DNA of 64,000 nt, from assembly GCF_020091585.1 (NCBI RefSeq), contig NZ_CP083582.1:3596001-3660000 (forward strand). The letters are read 5' to 3'. The stretch is from Kovacikia minuta CCNUW1 (lineage in GTDB: Bacteria; Cyanobacteriota; Cyanobacteriia; Leptolyngbyales; Leptolyngbyaceae). A program made the position numbers and the translations under genes. The notes beneath the pieces were generated by a model that did not search any database, was not told where the DNA came from, and saw only the letters and a list, made by a program, of their open reading frames with translations. Positions 45,523 to 54,892 of the stretch are shown piece after piece (within the stretch, counting starts at the first letter, position 1; each line of letters begins with the position of its first letter).

Positions 45523-47272
45523 ATGTCCATTGATTTCACCAACACCAATCTCGTTTGGACTTCGATTCTGGCGGAAACACTCCAGCGATTAGGGCTAAGG
45601 ACAGCGATCGTCTGCCCCGGATCGCGATCGGCTCCCCTGGCTGTTGCCTTCGCCAGACACCCCAAAATTGAAGCACTTCCAGTTTTAGATGAACGATCGG
45701 CTGCCTTCTTCGCGCTGGGAATTGCCCGTCAGAGCCATCTTCCCGTCGTCCTCGTTTGCACCTCTGGCACGGCAGGAGCAAATTTCTATCCCGCTGTAAT
45801 TGAAGCGAGAGAGAGTCGAGTCCCGCTGCTAGTTCTAACCGCCGATCGGCCTCCCGAACTACGGGACTGCAACGCTGGACAGGCGATCGACCAACACAAG
45901 CTATACGGCACCTTTCCCAACTGGCAAGCCGAACTTGCATTGCCATCCCTGGAGCCATCCCTGCTTGCCTACCTGCGGCAAACCACCATTTATGCCTGGG
46001 AGCAAACCCTTTATCCCGTCCCTGGTCCTGTTCACCTCAACCTCCCCTTCCGCGATCCCCTTGCTCCTCTGCCCCAGCCCGAAGCTCAAACTCTGGCTGA
46101 AACATTCGATGTTGGGGGTTTCTTTGCTGCGATTGTCCCTGCTTCTAGTCCATCTGCTATCCGCTATCCACTCATCCGCCATCAACTATCCGCTATCCGC
46201 TGTCCCCCACGGCATTATCGTGGCGGGTCCGGCCCAACCAGCAAATCCGGACGTTTATTGTCGGGCGATCGCCCATCTTTCCCAATCCCTTGGCTACCCA
46301 GTTCTGGCTGAAGGGATTTCTCCTTTACGCAATTATGCCAACCTCAATCCCAATCTGATCTCAACCTATGACCTGATTCTGCGGAACCCATCCCTGGCAG
46401 CGAAACTCATTCCTGATACCGTCATCCGAATTGGTGAAATGCCCACCAGTAAACAATTACGCCTCTGGCTAGAGAAGCACCAACCGCGCCAATGGATTGT
46501 GGACCCCGATGGACGGAATCTGGACCCGCTCCATGGCAAAACAACCCACCTGCGGCTAACGGTTGAAGCCTTTGCCGAACAATTTCCTTCACAGGAGAGT
46601 GTATCAAGTCCCTATCTCGATTTTTGGGCTGCTGCCGAGACTCAAGTCAGACGATCGCTCGACCAAACCCTTGGGCAAATGGATGGATTGTTTGAAGGCA
46701 AAGCGGCCTGGTTGCTGGCAAAGACGCTTCCACCTGAAACGCCTCTATTCGTTAGCAGTAGTATGCCCATCCGGGATGTGGAATTTTTTTGGGCAAACGG
46801 AAATTCTGGAATCCAACCCTACTTCAATCGGGGTGCAAATGGGATTGACGGTAGTCTCTCCACAGCACTGGGAATTGCCCATCGGCAGCAAAGTAGCGTC
46901 ATGCTCACCGGCGATCTGGCACTGTTACACGATACCAATGGCTTTTTGTTGAGAAATCACTTCGTCGGGCACCTGACCATTGTGCTGATTAATAATGACG
47001 GAGGTGGAATTTTTGAAATGTTGCCGATCGCCCAATTTAACCCTCCCTTTGAAACCTTCTTTGCCACCCCCCAGGCGATCGACTTTGCCCAACTCTGTGC
47101 CACTTATAACGTAGAATACGAACTCATGACTCATTGGGAGCAATTCACAAATCGGCTCAATCCTCTCCCTGAAAGCGGAATTCGAGTTCTGGAAATTCGC
47201 ACCGATCGCAAAGCTGATGCCCTTTGGCGACAAACTAATTTAGGGAAGTTCGCGATCGATGTGAGTTTCTGA
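45523..47272 (+). CDS. menD: 2-succinyl-6-hydroxy-2,4-cyclohexadiene carboxylate synthase, interrupted by a heptad tract
   Basis: ThDP-dependent enzyme (SEPHCHC synthase) of phylloquinone synthesis. The N-terminal PYR domain has [18 protein letters not shown] and [16 protein letters not shown] (the cofactor-activating Glu) with [13 protein letters not shown]. The central and PP domains lie in the second frame: [49 protein letters not shown] and [14 protein letters not shown]. The change of frame occurs in a heptad tract (46156-46206) that replaces linker sequence after DVGGFFAA. One of its units is 8 bases (TCATCCGC) instead of 7, giving a +1 shift. All catalytic motifs survive on either side. 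Confidence 0.87.
46156..46206. repeat. Heptad-repeat tract inside menD
   Basis: TATCCGC/TATCCAC/CATCAAC units, with one irregular 8-base unit near 46171-46178. Confidence 0.8.
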
Positions 47273-47396
47273 GAGTGGAAAAAGGCAGAAGGCAGAGGGC
47301 AGAGAGCAGAAGCCAAAAGTCATAAACCATCATTCTTTTCTCCCTACTCCTCAACCTCCGCTTCTTCCTCCCCTCCACACCCCACACCCCACACCC

Positions 47397-48227
47397 ATGC
47401 TCGACTGGCAAGCTGTCAAGAACTACGAAGATATTCTCTACCACAAAGCAGATGGGATCGCCAAAATCACCATCAACCGTCCCCACAAACGAAATGCCTT
47501 TCGTCCAAAAACGATTTTTGAACTCTACGACGCCTTTTCCAATGCGCGGGAAGATCCCCGAATTGGGGTGGTGTTGTTTACCGGAGCGGGGCCACACACA
47601 GATGGCAAATATGCGTTCTGCTCCGGTGGGGATCAGAGCATCCGGGGGCATGCCGGATATATTGATGAGGAAGGGACACCCCGACTGAATGTGCTGGACT
47701 TACAACGACTGATCCGCTCCATGCCCAAGGTGGTGATTGCGTTGGTAGCGGGCTATGCGATCGGCGGTGGACACGTCCTCCACATCCTCTGTGACCTGAC
47801 GATCGCCGCCGACAACGCCATTTTTGGGCAGTCAGGTCCCAAGGTCGGCAGTTTTGATGGGGGATTTGGTGCCAGTTACCTGGCCCGCATCGTTGGGCAA
47901 AAGAAGGCGCGGGAGATCTGGTATCTTTGCCGCCAGTACACCGCTGCCCAGGCATTAGAGATGGGTTTGGTGAATTGTGTCGTTCCGGTTGAACAACTGG
48001 AGGCAGAAGGAATTCAGTGGGCGCAGGAAATTTTGCAAAAAAGCCCGATCGCGATTCGCTGCCTCAAAGCTGCCTTCAACGCCGATTGTGATGGTCAGGC
48101 AGGTTTGCAGGAACTTGCCGGAAATGCAACAATGCTGTACTACATGACGGAAGAAGGCGCAGAAGGTAAACAAGCCTTCTTGGAAAAGCGTCCACCCAAT
48201 TTTCGCCAGTATCCCTGGCTGCCATAA
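47397..48227 (+). CDS. menB: 1,4-dihydroxy-2-naphthoyl-CoA synthase
   Basis: 276-residue crotonase-fold enzyme closing the naphthoate ring. Core sequences are [48 protein letters not shown] (oxyanion hole) and [16 protein letters not shown]. It ends with the MenB-specific [14 protein letters not shown]. Complete. The start ATG directly follows a CACCCCA heptad array (about 47378-47394), so no ribosome site is visible. Same direction as menD with a 124-base gap rich in repeats, so operon status is unclear. Confidence 0.94.
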   Translation: MLDWQAVKNYEDILYHKADGIAKITINRPHKRNAFRPKTIFELYDAFSNAREDPRIGVVLFTGAGPHTDGKYAFCSGGDQSIRGHAGYIDEEGTPRLNVLDLQRLIRSMPKVVIALVAGYAIGGGHVLHILCDLTIAADNAIFGQSGPKVGSFDGGFGASYLARIVGQKKAREIWYLCRQYTAAQALEMGLVNCVVPVEQLEAEGIQWAQEILQKSPIAIRCLKAAFNADCDGQAGLQELAGNATMLYYMTEEGAEGKQAFLEKRPPNFRQYPWLP

Positions 48228-48365
48228 ATGTAGGTGGTAGGTGGTGGGAAAGGATAAAAGATAAAGAATGAATGGGTAATCGACGGGAATGCATCAATGG
48301 GACAACAGGAGCATGAAATTGTGTTGAGATTTTTTTGATTAATCAGAACTTCTGAAAACAAATAC

Positions 48366-49306
48366 TAAGAAAGTGTTTGTAAATGATCGTTAAACAGCTT
48401 TTGATTGCCACGTTCGACGATTCTTGGTTAATCGTCGGAGCATTAACCGAATCATGACGACATAGATCATCCCTTCATGATTTTCAGGCAAGCGTTCATA
48501 GTCACGAGTCAAACTGCGAGCATTCTCAAGCCAAGTCCAAGTCCGCTCAACAATCCATCGTTTCGGTTCAAGCTGAAATCCTTTTGTCTCGTCTGGACGT
48601 TGACTAATTTCTAGCTTCACTTGACGATTTTCAAACGCTTGCTCAATCAAGGTTGCCAATGCGCCTCGATAGCCTTTGTCTGCCAAGACTTTAGCAATCC
48701 GTTCATACATTTCTAAGACCCAGACCAGAACCGCTGGAGCGGCTTTTACATCAGCCGTATTGGCAGCTGTGACATAACACCCTAAAACTAATCCCAGCAC
48801 ATCGACTACAATATGACGCTTCCGTCCTTTTATCTGCTTGTTGCCATCAACTCCGTGTTCATCCCCCCTTTTTGCCCCAGTTTGACGGACTGGCTGTCAA
48901 TGATGGCTAAACTGGGTTGAGCCGCTCGTCCTTCACTGATTCGCACTTGCTGTACCAGGGCAATATTAATCTGTTCCCAAATGCCCAATCTGACCCATAA
49001 GCGGTAATAGCCGTAGACCGTTTGCCAGACTGGAAAGTCGCAAGGTAGATTGCGCCATTTAATCCCATTGTCAGCACGGTAGAAAATTGCATTTAAGATG
49101 TCCCGTAAGCTGACTTCTCGGTGTTTACCCAGCGACTTGGCAAGCGGCAACAACGGTTCAATCCGTTGCCATTCCTCATCCGTCAGGTCGCTATCGTAGA
49201 AGCGTTCGCTCATTGACTTCGATTAGTTGAGATGAATTTCTTAGGTATGGCTCATTTCATTTCCTAGTGCATCATCTCTTTACATCTATTTACAAACAGT
49301 CTCTAA
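48366..49306 (-). mobile_element. IS5-type (IS427-like) insertion sequence with TAA target duplication
   Basis: Element body 48369-49303 (935 bp). Left end GAAAGTGTTTGTAAAT and right end (reverse) GAGACTGTTTGTAAAT form imperfect terminal inverted repeats. TAA flanks both sides as a 3-bp target duplication. It carries two overlapping transposase frames on the minus strand and looks complete. It is inserted 140 bases after menB. Confidence 0.88.
48390..49213 (-). CDS. IS5-family DDE transposase made by frameshifting (orfA 48830-49213, orfB to 48390)
   Basis: orfA (127 aa) starts MSERFYDSDLTDEEWQRIEP, with the N-terminal DUF4096-like domain and the first catalytic Asp in SLAIIDSQSVKLG. orfB supplies the second Asp in VLADKGYRGAL and the catalytic Glu in IVERTWTWLENARSLTRDYER. 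The join is at the CAAAAAGGGGGG run just before the orfA end (about 48855-48870), where a -1 shift leads into GDEHGVDGNKQIKGRKRHIV. This is the known expression mode of the IS427 group. All three DDE residues and the Y-(2)-R-type region are present, so the transposase is probably functional. Confidence 0.85.
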
Positions 49307-49791
49307 GAATTATCCATTCGAATTAACTGAAAATTCATATTAATTTTAGATAGAAATTAAAGCGTGTAATGACTGATATTAGGAGTTTTCAGGCTTTAGA
49401 AAATAGGGCAGGAATTGCATTCACTCAGCAAAAGTAAACTTTGGTTTCATGGTCTTGATCTCTCTTTTGAGTTTGCTATTGTAATAGATGAAGCTATTCA
49501 GCTTCTCGTGGCAGATAAACAGCCAAAACCAGGTCCGAGTCACGTTAGTTAAAGAGGTAAAAGCGCTGTTTCACTTAATATCTGTCTCGTCTAACCGCAA
49601 CAGCATCCAGATTGAAACCTGACATTTCCTCAGCTATTAGAATGGGAGCTATGAAACTGATTGATTGAGTATCGCGATAGGGTGTGCAATCAGTTCATCT
49701 CTGTATACAATAAGCCAATGAGGGGAAGTCACTCAGGAAGTAGAGCCTTGGGTGCTGTTGTCGTTTTAAATTTCAAGAGGCAGAACGCATC
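49307..49791. other. Spacer downstream of the IS element
   Basis: 485 A/T-rich bases with no usable ORF in either direction. Nothing conserved is recognised; it may hold a decayed gene. Confidence 0.4.
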
Positions 49792-50559
49792 ATGGCTATT
49801 ATTGCCCTGAAGGCTTGGTATCTCCAGGAATATGAGCCAATCAAGCAATTGGAAAAGCGTCCCCACGATCTGCGTTTAAGCAAGAATAGTTTGTTGAAAT
49901 CTGGGTTACGGGCTGATTTTTTAGACGACAGCGAAGAGGTCAAGCGATCGCCCTGGTTTCAGCGCTATTTGGAAGGGGAAACGGTTGAATTTTATATCGA
50001 AGGGAGCGGTGGTTATGCGATCGCCAACATCGATCTGAGTAGCCACGAAATCTACTTTTCAAAACAGGAGGTGATGGCAAATTTAGAGCCAGTGATCTTC
50101 CTTTGCTACCAGGGTGAATATCCCCAATCCAGCGATTTGCTCCGCGACGAATTAGAAAGCTTAATTGAGAAGTTGAATCAGCGATCGCGGCTTCCCCTTT
50201 CTTTAAAAGAATCCCATCGTCTTACCGATGGTCCCGTCCGGCTTAACAGCTCTCTGCTCCGAACCATTCGTCAAAGTCTGCTGTTCATTGCCGATACGAC
50301 TGCGATCGCCCAGGTTGATGGCACCCCCACCCAACTCATCCCCAGCCCCAAAGTTTGCGTCGAAGTCGGGTACGCCCTGCAATGTAAACGGGTCGAGCAA
50401 ATCCTGTTGGCACAGATGGATCGTCCTGACATTCCCGGACATTTTCCCTTCGACCTGCCCAGCCAGAACCGCTTCACCTTTAAAGATAAAACCCAACTTC
50501 ACAAAACCCTGCCTTCTCTGGTACAAGCCCAACTCCAACGGTTTAATTTGTTTCCGTGA
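49792..50559 (+). CDS. Conserved hypothetical protein with possible TIR-like C-terminal domain
   Basis: 255 residues, start MAIIALKAWYLQEYEPIKQL. N-terminal alpha/beta region with ADFLDDSEEVKRSPWFQRYL and YIEGSGGYAIANIDLS. The C-terminal region LRTIRQSLLFIADTTAIAQV followed by PKVCVEVGYALQCKRVEQIL and PGHFPFDLPSQNRF resembles the pattern of TIR-like nucleotide-processing domains (N/VEVGYAL, then a hydrophobic strand, then PFDL). That would suggest NAD- or nucleotide-related activity. Assignment is by eye and unproven; the rest of the protein is unknown. Single gene, no frameshift. Confidence 0.6.
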   Translation: MAIIALKAWYLQEYEPIKQLEKRPHDLRLSKNSLLKSGLRADFLDDSEEVKRSPWFQRYLEGETVEFYIEGSGGYAIANIDLSSHEIYFSKQEVMANLEPVIFLCYQGEYPQSSDLLRDELESLIEKLNQRSRLPLSLKESHRLTDGPVRLNSSLLRTIRQSLLFIADTTAIAQVDGTPTQLIPSPKVCVEVGYALQCKRVEQILLAQMDRPDIPGHFPFDLPSQNRFTFKDKTQLHKTLPSLVQAQLQRFNLFP

Positions 50560-50772
50560 AAGCGGTCAGTGGGCAGCCGTTAGCCATCAGCCGTTATTTA
50601 TCCGCAGAAGGAGAAGACGTAAGTAAAATATTCGAGCTTCCATTGATTTGGCTGTTAGGCTAAGGGCTGATAGCTCAAAACGATATTTTTGCCCTATTTC
50701 TGGGAAAAGTGAGTGTATTCAACATGACTGCTAGATAATTGTGAAGGTCATAAGAGCAAGAGTAACCGCGAT

Positions 50773-51090
50773 ATGACAGGAAACATCAACCCAACCCCAA
50801 CCAGTGGCGCACCCGCCGGAGAACAGAGACGGAGCAAATATGCCCGTACTCCGACTGAGTATGCCGTTCATATCCTGATTCAGGGAGGGCACCGGGAGGA
50901 AGTCCGGTTTGCCTCAATTCAGGACTTTCAAAAGTGGTATAGCAGTGAATTGGTGCCCAAGGCATCTTCAACCGACTTCATCACGGTACCAATCAAAAAC
51001 ATCCAGGGAGAATACATGGTTTTGCGTCCATCTTGTGTGATGGGCATTCGGGTAGAACCTGTGTTTAGTTCCAGTGTGGAGCGGTTTTGA
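50773..51090 (+). CDS. Conserved cyanobacterial hypothetical protein
   Basis: 105 residues. Disordered N-terminus, then YAVHILIQGGHREEVRFASI and DFQKWYSSELVPKASSTDFI, and a final strand-rich end YMVLRPSCVMGIRVEPVF. Compact alpha/beta fold, soluble, no known domain. ATG start follows a short spacer. Codon use is like that of neighbours. Function not recognised. Confidence 0.65.
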   Translation: MTGNINPTPTSGAPAGEQRRSKYARTPTEYAVHILIQGGHREEVRFASIQDFQKWYSSELVPKASSTDFITVPIKNIQGEYMVLRPSCVMGIRVEPVFSSSVERF

Positions 51091-51220
51091 GAATTAAGAA
51101 TTAAGAATTATGAGTTTTGAGTTGAAGCTGAGGGCTAAGGGCTGAGGCACACCTTTGCCCCTTTGCCTTCTCCCCTTCTGGCTTCTGACTCCTAATTCCT
51201 ATCTTCGATCGTCTACTTCG

Positions 51221-52441
51221 ATGAAGAGATTTGTAGCTGTTGAAAAGCCCCCATTGATTTCCTGTCTAGTAGGGCTGCTGGTGTTAACCGGAATTGGGAT
51301 ACCTGCAATTTCGCAAAGTCAGTCGGGCACCAGTGTTGTTCAACCAAAGCCAGCCAAGCCTCGGCAACCCCTGGTTCCAGTCCCATCTCTGGCGTATGAA
51401 GGGGTGGATGAGCAGCTCTGGGGAAGTTCTGGGGGTGGGGGCGATCGCAAAGCCCTGTTAGCTGCCATCAATCGCAGTCTGCGCTATTTACAAACCGACG
51501 CAGCGATCGCTGCGTACCGAAGATACCCCATTCCAGGCATCACCCGCAGCCGGGTACAACGAAGCCTGACCCGGTTTCGCCAACTTGTCCTCACAGTTCC
51601 TTCGGCAGCGGCATTGCAAGCTGCGGTTCAGCGAGAATTCGTGTTTTACCAATCTACAGGTAAGGACGGTCAGGGAACCGTTGCCTTCACGGGTTACTTC
51701 GAGCCAATTCATACAGCCAGTCGGGTTCCCACAGGGGAATTTCGCTACCCGATTTATCGGTTGCCCCCCAACTTTGGTAGTTGGAAGCAACCCCATCCAA
51801 CCCGTCTGCAATTGGAGGGAGAGGATGGGCTTCAGTTCTCCCAGGGTAAGCTTCGAGGGTTGGAACTGGCATGGCTGCGCGATCGACTGGAAGCCTACCT
51901 GATTCAAGTCCAGGGGTCTGCCCGCCTGCAACTGACGGATGGCACAACAATGAGCATCGGCTATGCAGGGCACACCCACTACCCCTACACCAGCATTGGC
52001 AAAGAACTGGTGCAGGCGGGCAAGATCAGGCAGGAAGATCTGACGCTGCCTGCGTTAATCCAATACTTCGCCATAAATCCAGCCGATTTAGATGTGTACC
52101 TGCCCCGCAACCAGCGATTTGTGTTTTTTGCCGCAACGGGTGGGGGAGCCGCAACCGGAAGTCTGGGAGTCCCCGTCACCCCGGAGCGGTCGATCGCCAC
52201 GGATAAATCCATTTTTCCCCCCGGTGCCTTGGCACTGATTCAAACCCCAATTCCCTACCCTAACGCCGCTGGGCAGCTAGAGCAACGCTTCGCTACCCGC
52301 TATGTGCTCGATCAGGATACGGGAGGAGCGATTAAGGGAGCCGGACGGGTTGATATTTTTATGGGAACTGGAAAGCAGGCAGGCGATCGGGCAGGTTTGA
52401 TTAATGCGCCGGGAAAACTCTACTACCTGCTGTTGAAGTGA
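51221..52441 (+). CDS. mltA: Membrane-bound lytic murein transglycosylase A family
   Basis: 406 residues from the start at 51221 (MKRFVAVEKPPLISCLVGLL); an upstream in-frame codon reads through a spacer and is rejected. Signal peptide of about 35 residues, then the MltA barrel with GYFEPIHTASRVPTGEFRYP and IQVQGSARLQLTDG. The C-terminal 3D domain has VLDQDTGGAIKGAGRVDIF and the catalytic Asp in DIFMGTGKQAG. It cleaves peptidoglycan with 1,6-anhydro product formation. No lipobox Cys is apparent, so it is probably periplasmic rather than a lipoprotein. Complete. Confidence 0.9.
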   Translation: MKRFVAVEKPPLISCLVGLLVLTGIGIPAISQSQSGTSVVQPKPAKPRQPLVPVPSLAYEGVDEQLWGSSGGGGDRKALLAAINRSLRYLQTDAAIAAYRRYPIPGITRSRVQRSLTRFRQLVLTVPSAAALQAAVQREFVFYQSTGKDGQGTVAFTGYFEPIHTASRVPTGEFRYPIYRLPPNFGSWKQPHPTRLQLEGEDGLQFSQGKLRGLELAWLRDRLEAYLIQVQGSARLQLTDGTTMSIGYAGHTHYPYTSIGKELVQAGKIRQEDLTLPALIQYFAINPADLDVYLPRNQRFVFFAATGGGAATGSLGVPVTPERSIATDKSIFPPGALALIQTPIPYPNAAGQLEQRFATRYVLDQDTGGAIKGAGRVDIFMGTGKQAGDRAGLINAPGKLYYLLLK

Positions 52442-52442
52442 A

Positions 52443-52478
52443 GTAGGTAATAGGTGGTAGGTGGTAGGTGGTAGTAGT
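52443..52478. repeat. Heptad-repeat tract after mltA
   Basis: AGGTGGT heptads repeated four times, non-coding. Confidence 0.8.
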
Positions 52479-52617
52479 GCCTCTGTGTCTGCCCGATGAT
52501 GAGTAATGAGCGGAGGCGAGGAGTATATCAGAATGATAAGGGCAGTATCTCTGTGTCTGCCCTGCTGTATTGGGGCAACCACCCAGATGATTGCCCCTAC
52601 GTCAACTGATAACCTGG

Positions 52618-53373
52618 TTAACCATCGTTCAGGGTTGAGGTTTCGGAGGAGGCTGTTTGCCGCCGCCGCAAGAAGGATAGGGTGCCAAACACCAGCAAAC
52701 CCGCTAGAGGTGGCGGAATTGGGATCGGCACAACTTCAGCCGTAAAGATGAAATCGTTAAAGTCCCCATCGTTAGGCGCAGTGATTGAGCCGCTTGTAGT
52801 ACCGTTAAAGCCTCCATCTTCAAAAGAAATTCTGACCGGCCCATTGGTTGGATCAGCAGAAACAAAAAGTCCAGGATTAGGAAATCGGTTGCCTTCAGGA
52901 TTGGTTCCTGTATATCCGAATAAAGCCCTTTGCTGTCCGTAGTTTTGGCTAGCGTTTCCAGGTCCCACAATATTTGTTGAATTGTTGGATGCGGTTGTTG
53001 AGAAGACGTTGGGTGCCAGACCCAGCGCATTAGTATTGGGATTGTAATTGGTCAACCCCAAAGTGTACACAAAGTCAGGTCTAAAGGTGAAGAATCTGAC
53101 TGTTCCGGGAGCGATCGGACCGCTTAATTCGCTAAAGAGATTCGATTGGCTGGTTTTATCGACATAGGTGCCAGATGAGTTAGTTACAAATACACTGAGG
53201 ACAGACTCATAGAAGTGATTGGAACCGGTGAAGGTGAATCTGACGGTTGTAGCCTGGTCAACTGTAATACCATTTGTACCGAACGACAGGACGGCTGCCT
53301 GAGCGGGGAGAGAGAATACGCTGACAACTGCGGTTGCTGCTGTTGTTGCGAGAAAGCATCGTGATAGATTCAT
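52618..53373 (-). CDS. Secreted protein with PEP-CTERM-like sorting signal
   Basis: 251 residues. N-terminal signal peptide (MNLSRCFLATTAATAVVSVF, cleavage near QAA). Beta-rich extracellular body with many Asn/Gly/Ser. The C-terminus PIPIPPPLAGLLVFGTLSF followed by RRR is a PEP-CTERM-type tripartite signal (PxP motif, hydrophobic helix, Arg cluster), recognised by exosortase. Eleven residues (TASSETSTLNDG region) follow the Arg cluster, slightly longer than usual. Predicted to be anchored or exported to the cell surface; specific role unknown. Single gene, flanked by repeats. Confidence 0.82.
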   Translation of the reverse strand: MNLSRCFLATTAATAVVSVFSLPAQAAVLSFGTNGITVDQATTVRFTFTGSNHFYESVLSVFVTNSSGTYVDKTSQSNLFSELSGPIAPGTVRFFTFRPDFVYTLGLTNYNPNTNALGLAPNVFSTTASNNSTNIVGPGNASQNYGQQRALFGYTGTNPEGNRFPNPGLFVSADPTNGPVRISFEDGGFNGTTSGSITAPNDGDFNDFIFTAEVVPIPIPPPLAGLLVFGTLSFLRRRQTASSETSTLNDG

Positions 53374-53756
53374 ACGTTTATTCTTGAAATGAGATCATAC
53401 CGATGCACCTGATACAACGAGTGAGAGCAAATGCCTGATTAGAGAGTAGTGCTGGTTGTATGCGACCACCGTATTAATACGGAAATTCGTGTTTGTTTAT
53501 ACCAGGTGTGCATAGTTGCCAATCCCCTTTTCTAAAAAAGTCGAATTAAACAGTAAAATCTCATGAAAATTTATTAAAACTTTATGTCAGTATCAAGTGT
53601 CAGGCGTGAGGTGTTAGAGGTCAGGGATCAGGAATTTATACACCAAATTTTTCAGACATCCGGTACATTTCGTTCCGTCTTTTCTTATTTCTCGCCCCTC
53701 GCTTAACTTCCCTGACACCTGGACATTTGACGCCTGCTATTTGAAAGGAGGGGAAT
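53374..53756. other. Divergent spacer between the PEP-CTERM gene and prmA
   Basis: 383 bases. Heptad-like GTGTCAG/GCGTGAG near 53595-53620. The prmA start is preceded by GAAAGGAGGGGAAT, a strong ribosome site. No other feature seen. Confidence 0.45.
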
Positions 53757-54758
53757 ATGACCTGGATGGAGCTAAGCCTGCACGCAAAACATGAAGCTGT
53801 CGATTGGATCTATACCCTGCTAGTCGAACCGGACGATGCCAGCGATCTTCATCTCACAAAATATACTGCCCCAGACCCGCCCCCCCGACTCGAACCCGAC
53901 CAGAATTCGGAAGACTGGGCATTTACCCTGTATCTTTATCTTCCTAATGATGGTCGGATGTGGGAACGGCTCGAAAAAATCAAGCAATTGCTTTCGTCCT
54001 TAAGTCGAACGGGGCTGACAACTGACTTTGAAGCGGCGATCGTGGAAGAAAAACCAGCATTCAAAGCAGACGTGGCTTCCCTGATGCATCGAATTGGGCA
54101 TCGGTTTGTTGTCCTAAGCCCTGATACCCCCGTCCAATCGAACGCAAATGAGATAACGATCAAGCTGGGAACAACTCGTTCCTTTGGCAGTGGCTTGCAT
54201 CCTGCTACAATTCTTAGCCTGCAACTGCTAGAGCGATACGTGGTTCCCGGTATGCAAGTCCTTGATCTGGGATCGGGTTCTGGGATTCTGAGTGTCGCGA
54301 TCGCAAAACTGGGCGCACAGGTTCTCGCCGTGGATAACGATAGTGTTGCGGTACAGGCAACCCAGGACGCTGTTCGGCAGAATCACGTAGAACCGCAGGT
54401 GACCGTCATGCAGGGCAGCCTGGGAAAAGGAACTGAACTGGGACACTGGATGGGTGGCAACCTCCCTGAGCCTGTGTCCAGCATCGACCCAACTGCCCGC
54501 TTTGACTTAATTGTTGCCAACATTCTAGCCAGGGTGCATACGACCCTGGCACCGGACTTCTACCGATCGCTACGACAAACCGATGCCCACAGCGGACTCC
54601 TGATTGCATCCGGTTTTACCACTGAATATGCCGAAAGTGTGACCAGCGCAATGAAAGAAGTAGGATTTGAAGCGATCGACCAGAACCATCTGGGGCGAAT
54701 GGGTAGCGATCGTTTTTACGCAACAGGGGGGAAGGAAAGGATGAAGGATGAAGGGTGA
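53757..54758 (+). CDS. prmA: Ribosomal protein L11 methyltransferase
   Basis: 333 residues; trimethylates L11. The N-terminal L11-recognition domain (about residues 1-110) precedes a SAM methyltransferase with RSFGSGLHPATILSLQLLER, VLDLGSGSGILSVAIAKLGA, VLAVDNDSVAVQATQDAV and FDLIVANILARVHTTLAPDF. Motifs are intact. The ATG at 53757 follows a strong ribosome site. The last few residues (GGKERMKDEG) and the stop are encoded by a GGATGAA heptad tract, so the natural C-terminus was probably shifted by repeat insertion. Confidence 0.94.
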   Translation: MTWMELSLHAKHEAVDWIYTLLVEPDDASDLHLTKYTAPDPPPRLEPDQNSEDWAFTLYLYLPNDGRMWERLEKIKQLLSSLSRTGLTTDFEAAIVEEKPAFKADVASLMHRIGHRFVVLSPDTPVQSNANEITIKLGTTRSFGSGLHPATILSLQLLERYVVPGMQVLDLGSGSGILSVAIAKLGAQVLAVDNDSVAVQATQDAVRQNHVEPQVTVMQGSLGKGTELGHWMGGNLPEPVSSIDPTARFDLIVANILARVHTTLAPDFYRSLRQTDAHSGLLIASGFTTEYAESVTSAMKEVGFEAIDQNHLGRMGSDRFYATGGKERMKDEG

Positions 54759-54782
54759 AGGATGAAGGATAAAGGATAAAAG
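54734..54782. repeat. Heptad tract covering the prmA stop codon
   Basis: GGAAAGG, ATGAAGG, ATGAAGG, GTGAAGG, ATGAAGG, ATAAAGG units. It extends from inside the last codons of prmA into the spacer. Confidence 0.88.
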
Positions 54783-54846
54783 TTAGGTGACAGGTTATAG
54801 AAATTAGGAGGTAGGATTCAGGAGAAAAGACAAATGACGAATGATC

Positions 54847-54892
54847 AATTCCTAATTCTCAATTCTTAATTCTCAATTCTTAATTTCTAATT
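54847..54892. repeat. Heptad tract, AATTCTC/AATTCTT type
   Basis: Six tandem 7-base units just downstream of the ECF transporter T gene end (which lies at 54887). Confidence 0.88.
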
